A stretch of 10,665 bases of DNA from assembly GCA_038213005.1 (NCBI GenBank), contig JBBQTU010000152.1:1-10665 (forward strand), written 5' to 3'. The notes beneath the pieces were generated by a model. That model was given only the letters and a program-made list of their open reading frames with translations. It was not told where the DNA came from and did no database searches. A program made the translations under genes and the position numbers. This document shows positions 1-7,548 of this stretch, in pieces. Each line of letters starts with the position of its first letter. The first letter of the stretch is position 1. Source of the stretch: JBBQTU01 sp038213005. GTDB taxonomy: Bacteria; Planctomycetota; Phycisphaerae; Tepidisphaerales; Tepidisphaeraceae.

Positions 1-105
1 ACCCCAACCCCCACCACGCCCCCAACCCCGGCCGCCGCCTCCGACAACGGTGACCCCCAGCACCCCGAGCCCCCCGACTCTGAAATCCCAAATCCTCAAA
101 TCTGA
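1..105 (+). CDS. Possible 3' end of an upstream gene (Pro/Thr-rich tail)
   Basis: Frame 1 is open from the window edge to a TGA at 103-105 and would encode a 34-residue tail rich in Pro, Thr and Ala that turns acidic and polar near the end. This could be the low-complexity C-terminus of a protein starting outside the window. All three plus frames are Pro-rich here and frame 3 ends at 51-53, so the frame choice is uncertain. No family can be recognised. Confidence 0.25.
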   Translation, partial: TPTPTTPPTPAAASDNGDPQHPEPPDSEIPNPQI

Positions 106-184
106 GATCCCCATGCCCAACATCACCCCATCCCCTTCCCCAGAAACACCCACGCGCCCCGCGGGATCTATATCCCAGGCCTGC

Positions 185-196
185 TATAATCGCCCC
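185..196 (+). promoter_or_regulatory. Perfect -10 box TATAAT abutting the start of the TPR-peptidase gene
   Basis: TATAAT lies at 185-190 and the ATG of the next gene at 197, only six bases later. Transcription starting at the usual distance from a -10 would begin at or next to the A of the ATG, giving a leaderless mRNA. No good -35 hexamer is seen at 16-18 bases upstream and there is no Shine-Dalgarno. This box is the main reason for choosing the 197 start over the in-frame GTG at 50. Confidence 0.6.
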
Positions 197-2773
197 ATGC
201 TCCAAAGCCGACCCTGGACATTCTGCCTGCTGACATTGCTCGTGGCACGTTCCGCATCCGCCGGCGTTGCCGACCTCCCCGACATCATCCCCGGCCGATG
301 GTTCGAACCCTTCCTCCCCGAAGACCTCCCGGCCCTCACCTTCCCCGAGTATTTCAACGACCTCGACAAGGCGCGCATGCAGGTCCGCACCGGCCGCTCC
401 AAACAAGCCCTCTACACCCTCTACCGCACCCCGCCGAGCGACGACCGCGCCGCCATCGAAGTTGAGGCACTCCTCCGTCTCGGCCGCGCCGACCACGCCG
501 CCGCCCTCCTCGCCAATTCCAAACTCCCCGGCACCCCCGCCGGCGAACTCCTCCTGGCCCGCACCGCAATCCTGCAGAACCAGCCAGCGAAAGCCATCAC
601 GCGCCTCACCGACCTCCTCATGACCCACCCCGATTCCCTGCCCGCCCGCGCCCTGCTCGGTGAGCTCCTTGAAGACCGCGGCGATGTCACCGCCGCCCTC
701 GACGTCTACAACTGGGTCGCCGACCCCAAACGCGACTACGTCTCCAAATGGCTCGGCCACAAAGAACAGGATCTCGGCTCCGCCGACGACATCCTCGCCA
801 TCGCCGCCTGCCTCAATCGCGAAGCCTATCTCACCAGCCGCTACGCAAAGGACCGCTCGCTCCACGACACGATCCTCTCCATGTTCGTGCGCGTCTATGA
901 CATGATCGACCGCGGCAACCCCGAAGCCCATATCCTCACCGGACGATTCTTCCTGGCACACGATGACGCCGAACAAGCCATGGGCGAACTCCAGGCCGCA
1001 CTGAAGATAAACCCCCACCACGCCGATGCCTGGTATCTCGTGGGCCTCATCTCGGCCGAGCACTTCGACTTCGATCGCGCTGAGCTTGCCACCCGGCAGC
1101 TCCGCAAGGTGATCCCGGACTCACGCCAGGCCGACCTTCTCGAAGCGAGATCGCTCCTGCAACAGCGCCAACCCCAGGACGCGATGGCCCCGATCCAGAC
1201 GCTCCTGGGCACACAGCCCGACGATCCCGAATCGCTCTCCCTCCTCGCCTCAGCCCAGGTGCTGCTCTGGCAGGATCAGGCCGGCAAAGAAACCCTGGCG
1301 AAGATCGAAAAGCTGACCACCAACCCCGCCCGCGCCTGGTTTGAAGTGGGCGACCAGCTCGGCGGCATGCGCCAATACAAGAAGTCCGCCGCGATGCTCC
1401 AGCACGCCATCGAACTCGCCCCCTGGATGAGCGAGGCGCGCAATGCCCTCGGGCTCCTCTACACCCAAAGCGGCGACGAAGCCGCCGCCCGCACCACCCT
1501 CCAAGCCGCGTACCAGCTTGATCCCTTCAACCTCCGCGCTACCAACTATCTCCGCCTCCTCGACGAACTGGACTCCTTCGCCCGCAAGGAGTCGCCCCAC
1601 TTCATCATCCTTTACGATGCCAGGACCGAAGGCTTCCTCGCCGACGAAGTCAGCGCTTACATGGAAGCCCAGTACCCCCGCATCTCCGGCCTCTTCGCCC
1701 ACGAGCCCACCGACAAGACGATGATCGAAATCTTCCCCTCCCACGACCGCTTCTCCGTCCGCACCACCGGCTCAACCTGGATCGCAACCATCGGCGCCAG
1801 CACCGGCCGCGTCATCGCACTGGTCGCCCCCCGAGTTGCCCCCGACACCATGGGCCAGTTCGACTGGGCCGAAGTCCTGCGCCATGAGTTCACCCACACC
1901 GTCACCCTCTCCGCCACCCAGAACCGCATCCCTCACTGGCTGACAGAGGGCCTCGCCGTCTCCGAAGAAGCCGCCCCCATCAAGTGGGAATGGATCCAGA
2001 TGCTCACCGACGCCGTCGAGAAGAATCAGCTCTTCACCCTGGACAACATCACCTGGGGCTTCGTCCGCCCCCGCCGCCCGGCCGACCGCCCCCTGGCCTA
2101 CGCTCAGTCCTATCTCATGTGCCGCTACATCCGCCAGAAATATGGCGACGCCGCTCTGCCAAAGATCCTGACCGCACTGAATAACGGCACCCCGGAAAAG
2201 CCCGCCCTGCGAGCGGCCCTGGGCATCGAACCATCGCAATTCGAATCCGACTTTGCCAAGTGGATGAAACAGCTTGTCGCCACCTGGGGCCACGACAAAG
2301 CAGCCACCGGAAAATACAGCGTCCTGGTCAAACGCGGCGAACAGTTGATCGAAGAAAAACAACTCGCTGCGGCCCAACCCGTCTGGGAGGAAGCCGCCCA
2401 ACTCCGCCCCATGGACGCACTTCCCCACCAGCGGCTGGCAGGCCTCTTTCTCAGCCACACCATCAACAAGCCCCTGCAAGCCGCCGACCACCTCGTCCTG
2501 CTCGATAAGGCCGAGCTCAAAAACAACCGTTACTCCAAGCGCCTCGCCAAGATATATCAGCAAGAAAACGACCTGCCCCAGGCCCTCGACTTCGCCGCCC
2601 GCGCCACCCGCATCAACCCCTGGGACCCCGACGCCCGCGACCTGTTTGCCACCCTCCTCACCGCCAGCGGCGACACCGCCCAGGCCCAGCGACAAAAACA
2701 GGTTGCCCAGCAGATTCGCGCCGCCGAGGCCCGGCCCGCCCACTCCCACCAGCCAGCCACCGCCCCGGATTGA
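197..2773 (+). CDS. Secreted TPR-repeat protein with gluzincin (peptidase MA-like) HExxH domain
   Basis: An 858-residue exported protein. It starts with a signal peptide (MLQSRPWTFCLLTLLVARSASA, hydrophobic core, cleavage after A-S-A), so it probably acts in the periplasm or at the cell surface. Residues about 60-465 are helical TPR repeats. A metallopeptidase-like domain follows at about 468-693: HEFTH (H563, E564, H567) supplies two zinc ligands and the catalytic Glu, and LTEGLA (E584) supplies the third ligand, the gluzincin arrangement of the peptidase MA-like families. More TPR-like helices run to the C-terminus (about 700-840). The frame is open upstream to a GTG at 50, but that extension is low-complexity and precedes the signal peptide; the -10 box just before 197 supports the shorter form. 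Substrate unknown; the protease activity is inferred from intact ligands. Confidence 0.85.
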   Translation: MLQSRPWTFCLLTLLVARSASAGVADLPDIIPGRWFEPFLPEDLPALTFPEYFNDLDKARMQVRTGRSKQALYTLYRTPPSDDRAAIEVEALLRLGRADHAAALLANSKLPGTPAGELLLARTAILQNQPAKAITRLTDLLMTHPDSLPARALLGELLEDRGDVTAALDVYNWVADPKRDYVSKWLGHKEQDLGSADDILAIAACLNREAYLTSRYAKDRSLHDTILSMFVRVYDMIDRGNPEAHILTGRFFLAHDDAEQAMGELQAALKINPHHADAWYLVGLISAEHFDFDRAELATRQLRKVIPDSRQADLLEARSLLQQRQPQDAMAPIQTLLGTQPDDPESLSLLASAQVLLWQDQAGKETLAKIEKLTTNPARAWFEVGDQLGGMRQYKKSAAMLQHAIELAPWMSEARNALGLLYTQSGDEAAARTTLQAAYQLDPFNLRATNYLRLLDELDSFARKESPHFIILYDARTEGFLADEVSAYMEAQYPRISGLFAHEPTDKTMIEIFPSHDRFSVRTTGSTWIATIGASTGRVIALVAPRVAPDTMGQFDWAEVLRHEFTHTVTLSATQNRIPHWLTEGLAVSEEAAPIKWEWIQMLTDAVEKNQLFTLDNITWGFVRPRRPADRPLAYAQSYLMCRYIRQKYGDAALPKILTALNNGTPEKPALRAALGIEPSQFESDFAKWMKQLVATWGHDKAATGKYSVLVKRGEQLIEEKQLAAAQPVWEEAAQLRPMDALPHQRLAGLFLSHTINKPLQAADHLVLLDKAELKNNRYSKRLAKIYQQENDLPQALDFAARATRINPWDPDARDLFATLLTASGDTAQAQRQKQVAQQIRAAEARPAHSHQPATAPD

Positions 2774-2845
2774 TCCCGGCTGGCCCGACTCAGTCCCTCC
2801 GCCCGATTTCCGTCAGAGAAGGGACGTTTATCCCCGTTCGGGCAC

Positions 2846-2873
2846 TTGCATTCCACCGCCCGCCCAGTAAACT
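2846..2873 (+). promoter_or_regulatory. Candidate promoter of rpmB
   Basis: TTGCAT (2846-2851) and TAAACT (2868-2873) are 16 bases apart. The expected start site near 2880 gives a leader of about 30 bases containing GTGAGG (2899-2904) before the ATG at 2910. So rpmB has a conventional leader, unlike several of its neighbours. Confidence 0.45.
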
Positions 2874-2909
2874 ACCCGACTCTGACTTTTGACCAATAGT
2901 GAGGATGAA

Positions 2910-3185
2910 ATGCCACGCGTTTGCTATTTTAACGGTAAGAAAACGACCTTCGGCAACAAGGTGACACACCGCGGCAAGGCCAAGTACCTTGGCGGCGTCG
3001 GCACCAAGACCACCGGCATCACCCGCCGGTCCTTCCAGGCCAACATCCAGCGCGTCCGAGCCGTCATCGACGGCCAGGTCGTCCGGATCAAGGTTTCTGC
3101 CAAGGCTATCCGTCAGGGCCTTATCGTCAAGCCGACGAAGCGCAACTACAAGCCTGCCGCCGCTGCACCCGCCGCAGCCGCCTGA
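2910..3185 (+). CDS. rpmB: 50S ribosomal protein bL28
   Basis: A 91-residue protein of the large ribosomal subunit. It begins MPRVCYFNGKKTTFGNKVTH, matching the bL28 start (M-x-R-V-C, then G-K-K and G-N-x-V-x-H), and continues with T-x-R-x-F-x-A-N-I-Q and a V-R-I-K-V-S-x-K-A-I-R segment. The C-terminus carries an extra Ala/Pro-rich tail after KPTKRNYKP, making it longer than the usual 60-80 residues. An in-frame TTG at 2889 would add seven residues; the ATG at 2910 is preferred because it gives the family's N-terminus and has a GAGG-type ribosome site six bases upstream. It stands alone, with its own promoter and terminator, and no rpmG beside it. Confidence 0.95.
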   Translation: MPRVCYFNGKKTTFGNKVTHRGKAKYLGGVGTKTTGITRRSFQANIQRVRAVIDGQVVRIKVSAKAIRQGLIVKPTKRNYKPAAAAPAAAA

Positions 3186-3213
3186 GCCACTACAGGCTAA
3201 ACACCATCATCGG

Positions 3214-3239
3214 GAAGCCCGCGCCATGGCGCGGGCTTC
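3214..3239 (+). terminator. rpmB terminator: 26-bp perfect palindrome
   Basis: The 26 bases are exactly self-complementary, forming an 11-bp stem GAAGCCCGCGC with a CATG loop, 28 bases after the rpmB stop. The trailing sequence (TCTCGCTT) is only moderately T-rich, so this is a strong hairpin with a weak U-tract. It would end rpmB transcription before mreC. Confidence 0.7.
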
Positions 3240-3284
3240 TCTCGCTTGCCGCCCCGCCAGCACAATCGCGCCGCACTCCCGCAA

Positions 3285-3334
3285 TCGCGACACGCAACTG
3301 CGCCGCATGTCGCGACACGCAACGGCACCGCACT
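3285..3334. repeat. Two tandem copies of a 25-bp unit upstream of mreC
   Basis: The units 3285-3309 and 3310-3334 match at 21 of 25 positions and share an exact 14-base head, TCGCGACACGCAAC. Weaker echoes (CGCGCCGCACTCCCGC) extend to the left. The block sits between the rpmB terminator and the mreC -10 box, where a regulator could bind, but it could equally be a simple duplication. Confidence 0.6.
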
Positions 3335-3356
3335 ACCCGCGCCCGCCCCAATCGGT

Positions 3357-3362
3357 CATAAT
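3357..3362 (+). promoter_or_regulatory. -10 box CATAAT for mreCD
   Basis: CATAAT ends 14 bases before the mreC ATG at 3377, so the transcript would have a leader of about eight bases or less. No purine-rich ribosome site is seen in AACTCAACCG before the ATG. No convincing -35 hexamer. Confidence 0.45.
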
Positions 3363-3376
3363 CAGAAACTCAACCG

Positions 3377-4243
3377 ATGCGGTCATTCCAGTTCAACCAT
3401 GTGTTCGCCGGCCTGATGGGCATCGCGCTGCTCAGCGCCTTCGTCGCGCCCAAACCCCTTTCCGATCGCGCCCGCGCGCAGGTGCAGGTGCTGTTTGGCG
3501 TTGTGGCCTCGCCCATTCGCTCCGCCGCTGACAGCGTGGCGATGCGCTTCCGCCCCGCCGAGCGGGTCGACCTGGCATCACCGCCCGGCACGAGCCGCAC
3601 CTATCGCGAGATCGCCGACGAGAACCGGCAGTTACGCACAGCACTATCCGCAATCGTCACCCAGTTCCAGCAGCTCAAGAACGTCGACGAGGAGCGAGCA
3701 TCACTGGGAACGCTGCGGCAGTCCTGCCGGGCGATGAAGGTCGTCGCCAGCGACTCAGGACTCAGGCGGTCGCTGAGCGTCCAGGGCAACCTCGCGGATA
3801 TTCGCCCCGGAATGGCCGCGATCTACGCCGGCGCACTGGTCGGCCGCCTCGACCGAGTCGCCTGGGCCGGCGGCGCCCAGGTGCAACTGGTCACCGACCG
3901 CGCCTTCCGCGCCAGCGTCCACTTCGGACGCCAGCAGCGAGGCAGTTCAGGGCAGAGGGAATTCGTCCCTGTCGGGAAACTGTCCGGACTGATCGAAGGC
4001 AACGGGCAGGATGGCATGGCCGTCCGCAACATCGCCATGAAGGATGTCGCCGAAAGCGGGTTGGCCGTGGGCGACTGGGCAGTCCTCTACGACACCGACT
4101 ACTCGCTGCTGCTGCAAGGCTATCAGGTGGGCGAGGTGACTCAGATCTCGCCAAGCCGGACAATCCTGCTGTTTGCTGAGATCCAGATTCGCCCGGTGCG
4201 AGACCTGCGGACGCTTCGTGAGGTCATGATACTGGTCAAATAA
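3377..4243 (+). CDS. mreC: Rod shape-determining protein MreC
   Basis: A 288-residue inner-membrane/periplasmic scaffold protein of the elongasome, which in characterised bacteria links cytoplasmic MreB filaments to the peptidoglycan synthases. Layout fits the family: short cytoplasmic N-terminus, one membrane segment (about residues 8-24), a coiled coil (about 76-112, with DENRQLRTAL and QFQQLKNVDEE), then the beta-rich domain (about 118-288) with DIRPGMAAIYAGALVGRLD and QVQLVTDRAFRASV. It ends in a typical short hydrophobic strand, REVMILVK. It has its own -10 box and overlaps mreD by one base (TAATG), so the two are co-transcribed and probably translationally coupled. mreB does not precede it here. 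Confidence 0.88.
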   Translation: MRSFQFNHVFAGLMGIALLSAFVAPKPLSDRARAQVQVLFGVVASPIRSAADSVAMRFRPAERVDLASPPGTSRTYREIADENRQLRTALSAIVTQFQQLKNVDEERASLGTLRQSCRAMKVVASDSGLRRSLSVQGNLADIRPGMAAIYAGALVGRLDRVAWAGGAQVQLVTDRAFRASVHFGRQQRGSSGQREFVPVGKLSGLIEGNGQDGMAVRNIAMKDVAESGLAVGDWAVLYDTDYSLLLQGYQVGEVTQISPSRTILLFAEIQIRPVRDLRTLREVMILVK

Positions 4244-4743
4244 TGCGATGGCTTAGTTGGTTCATCCTCGCCTACCTTGCCCTGGGGCTGCAAAGCGGCC
4301 TGGGCAGCTACATCGCATGGGAAGGCGTGCCACCCAACCTCGTGCTCATCGCCGTGATCTTCGTCGCCCTGAACGCCCCGCGAGAGCCGGCGCTGCTGGG
4401 CGCCTATTTCATGGGGCTGCTGCAGGATGCACTCACGCAGGAACCCCTGGGCACGTACGCGCTGACCTACGGCCTGGTGACACTGCTGGTGCAGACCGGG
4501 CAGGGCGCCGTCTATCGCGAGCATCCACTGACCCACGTGTCGCTAACCCTGGGCGGCGGCGCAATCAGCGGGCTGGTGCTGTTCGCGCAGAGCCTGATCT
4601 GGGCACCACGACCGCCGGTGATGGAGTTGGTGATCTGCTGCATCTACACGGCCGCCCTGGCGCCGGTGCTTCTCTGGCCACTGCAGAAGGCTAAATGGCT
4701 CTTCGCGTTTCAGGTCGCCAAGCGATCGCCCAAGAGGGCCTGA
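4243..4743 (+). CDS. mreD: Rod shape-determining membrane protein MreD
   Basis: A 166-residue multi-pass inner-membrane protein, partner of MreC in the elongasome. It has about four or five hydrophobic segments, and the middle carries the MreD-like stretch GAYFMGLLQDALTQEPLGTY, where a Gly-rich helix with L-L-Q-D-A is followed by a P-L-G-x-Y-A-L turn. Identification rests on this stretch, the size (MreD is usually 150-180 residues) and its position directly after mreC with a one-base overlap. No mrdA (PBP2) or rodA follows; the next gene is convergent pcrA, whose stop is only 13 bases away. Confidence 0.82.
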   Translation: MRWLSWFILAYLALGLQSGLGSYIAWEGVPPNLVLIAVIFVALNAPREPALLGAYFMGLLQDALTQEPLGTYALTYGLVTLLVQTGQGAVYREHPLTHVSLTLGGGAISGLVLFAQSLIWAPRPPVMELVICCIYTAALAPVLLWPLQKAKWLFAFQVAKRSPKRA

Positions 4744-4756
4744 CCGTCCGGCCGAC

Positions 4757-7081
4757 CTATGGCTGTATCTCCAGCCGTGCGAAACTGGCGACCAGTGTCT
4801 TCTTGCCGGCCTCGTCAAACTGGACCACCAGGCGAGTCTCGCCGCCCATCGGCGACGCTTCGACAATAGTGCCCAGCCCGAATCGCGGGTGACGGACGCG
4901 CTGATCCGGCTTATACGGTGACTTGGTTTCCTCCTCGGAGCCAGCGCGAGACCTGGAAGCGCCAGGCCATTGATAACCGCCCGCTCCCGCCCCGCCTGAG
5001 CGAGAGCCGCCGCCCAGTTGCGAATAGTCGTTGATCTCCATCTCTGACTGCGGCATCTCGGTGAGAAACGGCGAGGCGATCCCCGGCTCGATCTGCCCGC
5101 GGATCATCCGCTGTTTGGCGCGGCTGAGGATGACAAGCTTCTGGGCGCGAGTGATGCCGACAAAACAAAGCCGTCGCTCTTCTTCCATCTGCTGGGCATC
5201 ATCGTTGGCCCGCTGGTGAGGAAGAATCCCGTGCTCCAAACCGATCATGGCGACCACCGGAAACTCCAGCCCCTTGGCGGCGTGCAACGTCATCAACGTG
5301 ACCGCCCCGCCGTCGCCGAGGTGGTCGATGTCGCTGATCAAGCTGACCTGATCAAGGTAGCTGCGCAGATCGGCCTCCGGATTCTCGGCATCAAACTCGG
5401 CGGCCGAACTGATCAGTTCGTTGATGTTGTCCATCTCCGAGCCTTCAACGTCACTGTTGTCAGACTTCTTGTACGAGTCCTCCAAACCGCTCTGCTTGAC
5501 CACGGCTTCAAGGATCGCCTGAACCGACACGGAACCAGCCGAATGTGCCAGGGCAGCGAACTCCAAGGGCACTAACTCATCTGCAGCCAACACCTGCGCC
5601 GATGTGCCGGCCTCGCCAAAGGCCTTCCGCGTCCAGTCGGCAAAGAGACCGGACAGTTTCTTCGCGGCCGCGATGCCCTTCTTCTGCAAGCCCGAGATCC
5701 GGTCCGCATGCGCCATCGCCGACAGCAACGTCATCTGGTGAGCGATGGCATGGGTCTGCAACACTCGGACGCTCGTGTCGCCCAGCCCGCGGGCCGGCAC
5801 GTTGACGATGCGCGTCAGGCTGACCTCGTCGGCCGGGTTGGCAATGACCTTCAGGTAGGCCATCACGTCCTTGATCTCAGCGCGGTTGTAGAACTCAACG
5901 CCACGGGCGATCTGATACGGCACATTGGCCCGGCGGAGGGCATCTTCCATGACTCGGCTCATGGAGTTGATGCGATAGAAGATCGCCATCTGGCTCCACT
6001 GCACGTTCTGCTTCTCATGCAACTGCTTGAAAGCCTCGGTGATCAGCGTGGCTTCCTCGCGATCGTCGCTACAGACATAAACCTGTGCCTTGGCGCCGTC
6101 TTCATTCTCGGTCCAGAGATCCTTCTTCTTGCGATCCTTATTGTGGGCGATCAGTTGCGAGGCGATCTTGAGAATGCGCTTAGTGGAACGGTAATTCTGC
6201 TCCAGGCGGACAGTTCGGGCATCGGGATAATCCGTCTCAAAGTCCAGAATATTGCGGATATCCGCGCCTCGCCACGCATAGATCGACTGGTCCGGGTCGC
6301 CGACAACGCAGATGTTACGATTCTTCATCGCCAGCGCGTGGGCGATGACATACTGCGCGTGATTCGTGTCCTGATACTCGTCGATGAGAATGTATTCGAA
6401 GCGATCCTGGAGCTGGCTGAGGACCTCCGCATGATCGCGGAAGGCCATGGCGGTGTAGTAGAGCAGGTCATCGAAGTCCATCCCACTGTTCTTCTTCAGC
6501 AGCGACTGATACTTCGTATATATCTTCGCCACCTCGCGCTCGACAAATCCGCCGGCCGCCTGCGAATACGCCTCCGGACCCTGCAACTTGTTCTTGGCGG
6601 TGCTGATGGCGTGGTGGATATTTGAGACCTGAAACTGCTTCTCATCCTTGCCGCATTCCTTGATGGCAAGCTTGATGAGCTTCTGCTGGTCGTGCGAGTC
6701 GTAGATGGTGAAGTTGGGGCTCAGTCCCAGCGTGCTGGCGTAATGCTTGAGGATGCGCAGGCAGAGCGAATGGAAGGTGCAGATCGTAGGATAGGGATGC
6801 TCCAGCCGGCCGAAATCGTGGATCGGCCGGCCAAGCGTCGCCGCGATGCGGCTCTTCATCTCGCCGGCGGCTTTGTTGGTGAAGGTGATGGCCAGGATGG
6901 CGTAGGGTGGCACGCCTTGGGCGATGAGCCAGGCCACGCGACGAGTGATGACTCTTGTCTTGCCCGACCCGGCGCCGGCGACGACCAGCAGCGGACCATC
7001 GGCCGTCGTCACCGCGAGCTTCTGCGGCTCGGTGAGGTCGGCCAAAAACGCGTCGGATTGTGGGTCGGGAGTTTGGTCCAT
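4757..7081 (-). CDS. pcrA: UvrD/PcrA-type superfamily 1 3'-5' DNA helicase
   Basis: A 774-residue ATP-dependent DNA helicase of repair and replication-fork maintenance, complete. Motifs in order: Q-motif LTEPQKLAV (16-24), Walker A AGAGSGKT (K41), ITFTNKAAGEM (Ia), TFHSLC (Ib), DEYQDT (II, D234-E235), GDPDQSIYAWRG (III, near 260), LEQNYRST (IV), TLHAAKGLEF (V) and FVGITRAQ (VI). The C-terminus after a Gly/Ser-rich linker (KPDQRVRHPRFGLGTI and LVASFARLE) is the Tudor-like domain by which PcrA/UvrD binds RNA polymerase, which favours PcrA/UvrD over Rep. The ATG at 7081 (MDQTPDP) is chosen over an in-frame TTG at 7129, which lies in the T-tract of the preceding terminator. A TATAGT box lies ten bases upstream and no Shine-Dalgarno is present. 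Confidence 0.93.
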   Translation of the reverse strand: MDQTPDPQSDAFLADLTEPQKLAVTTADGPLLVVAGAGSGKTRVITRRVAWLIAQGVPPYAILAITFTNKAAGEMKSRIAATLGRPIHDFGRLEHPYPTICTFHSLCLRILKHYASTLGLSPNFTIYDSHDQQKLIKLAIKECGKDEKQFQVSNIHHAISTAKNKLQGPEAYSQAAGGFVEREVAKIYTKYQSLLKKNSGMDFDDLLYYTAMAFRDHAEVLSQLQDRFEYILIDEYQDTNHAQYVIAHALAMKNRNICVVGDPDQSIYAWRGADIRNILDFETDYPDARTVRLEQNYRSTKRILKIASQLIAHNKDRKKKDLWTENEDGAKAQVYVCSDDREEATLITEAFKQLHEKQNVQWSQMAIFYRINSMSRVMEDALRRANVPYQIARGVEFYNRAEIKDVMAYLKVIANPADEVSLTRIVNVPARGLGDTSVRVLQTHAIAHQMTLLSAMAHADRISGLQKKGIAAAKKLSGLFADWTRKAFGEAGTSAQVLAADELVPLEFAALAHSAGSVSVQAILEAVVKQSGLEDSYKKSDNSDVEGSEMDNINELISSAAEFDAENPEADLRSYLDQVSLISDIDHLGDGGAVTLMTLHAAKGLEFPVVAMIGLEHGILPHQRANDDAQQMEEERRLCFVGITRAQKLVILSRAKQRMIRGQIEPGIASPFLTEMPQSEMEINDYSQLGGGSRSGGAGAGGYQWPGASRSRAGSEEETKSPYKPDQRVRHPRFGLGTIVEASPMGGETRLVVQFDEAGKKTLVASFARLEIQP

Positions 7082-7091
7082 CGAAGCGGGG

Positions 7092-7097
7092 ACTATA
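7092..7097 (-). promoter_or_regulatory. -10 box TATAGT just before pcrA
   Basis: On the minus strand TATAGT ends ten bases before the ATG at 7081, predicting a transcript with a leader of only a few bases. The -35 region (TTTTCC or TTTCCC at 17-18 bases) is poor. It lies immediately downstream of the terminator at 7131-7159, so pcrA starts its own transcription unit. Confidence 0.5.
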
Positions 7098-7130
7098 CCG
7101 TGTCCGAGCACATCGGGAAAACCAAGCAAG

Positions 7131-7159
7131 AAACCGCCGCGCGGTCAGCGCGGCGGTTT
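7131..7159 (-). terminator. Intrinsic terminator of the metal-binding-domain gene
   Basis: A perfect 12-bp stem (AAACCGCCGCGC and its complement) closes a 5-base loop, 50 bases beyond the stop at 7210-7212. On the minus strand the stem is followed by TTTCTTGCTTGGTTTT, a U-rich tail. This is a classic intrinsic terminator that insulates pcrA from the upstream genes. Confidence 0.85.
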
Positions 7160-7209
7160 CGGTCGATTATCGCCCAGACTATTGCCAAGCTCGGCGAGCG
7201 TCGCGCTTG

Positions 7210-7464
7210 CTACTTGCCGGCGGGGACGAGTTTCATACCGCACTTCGAGCACTTGCCAGGCTTGTCAGCAGTTACGTCCTTGTCCATCGGACAAACGTAG
7301 CTGGTGGCCTGCGTGGTCGGCTGGGTGGTGGTCGCCGCCATCGCGCAACCGCCGCAACCGCTCATCGGACAACCGTCCGATGCGCCACTCCCAGCCGCGG
7401 TTGCCATCGAGACAAGCGCCAGGGTCGCAAGAACCGCCGCCGAAGCTAGAATCGTCTTGATCAT
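7210..7464 (-). CDS. Small secreted heavy-metal-binding-domain protein
   Basis: An 84-residue protein with a signal peptide (MIKTILASAAVLATLALVSMATAA) and no lipobox, so it is probably periplasmic and soluble. The C-terminus, YVCPMDKDVTADKPGKCSKC followed by GMKLVP, is the short heavy-metal-binding domain seen in CusB-type adaptors and copper ATPases; C58, M60, C72, C75 and M77 are likely soft-metal ligands. A second Cys/Met cluster, CPMSGCGGCAM (C32, C37, C40), and a Thr/Gln linker precede it, giving two possible sites. A ribosome site AAGGAA (7471-7476) is six bases before the ATG. It lies 84 bases after panE on the same strand and ends in a terminator. A role in copper or similar metal handling is inferred; the metal is not known. 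Confidence 0.8.
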   Translation of the reverse strand: MIKTILASAAVLATLALVSMATAAGSGASDGCPMSGCGGCAMAATTTQPTTQATSYVCPMDKDVTADKPGKCSKCGMKLVPAGK

Positions 7465-7548
7465 GGTCTGTTCCTTTTCTCCCGGACCGAGCCGGGCCGT
7501 TTGTATGACTTACCCACCCCCAATAACGAGCCAGCCGTGCAATCAGGT

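Noticed and set aside
1772..2749. 325-residue open frame on the minus strand inside the TPR-peptidase gene
   Set aside because: Antisense of a GC-rich gene with C-rich third positions; Gly/Val/Leu-biased composition, no domain, and the plus-strand gene is clearly real.
3285..3334. CRISPR-like array
   Set aside because: Only two units, directly adjacent with no spacers, and no cas gene; simple tandem duplication.
5708..6625. 305-residue plus-strand open frame inside pcrA
   Set aside because: Exact antisense of conserved helicase motifs; no ribosome site or recognisable domain.
7082..7129. Upstream TTG start for pcrA adding 16 residues
   Set aside because: The TTG lies in the T-tract of the preceding terminator and upstream of the TATAGT box, so it would not be in the main transcript.
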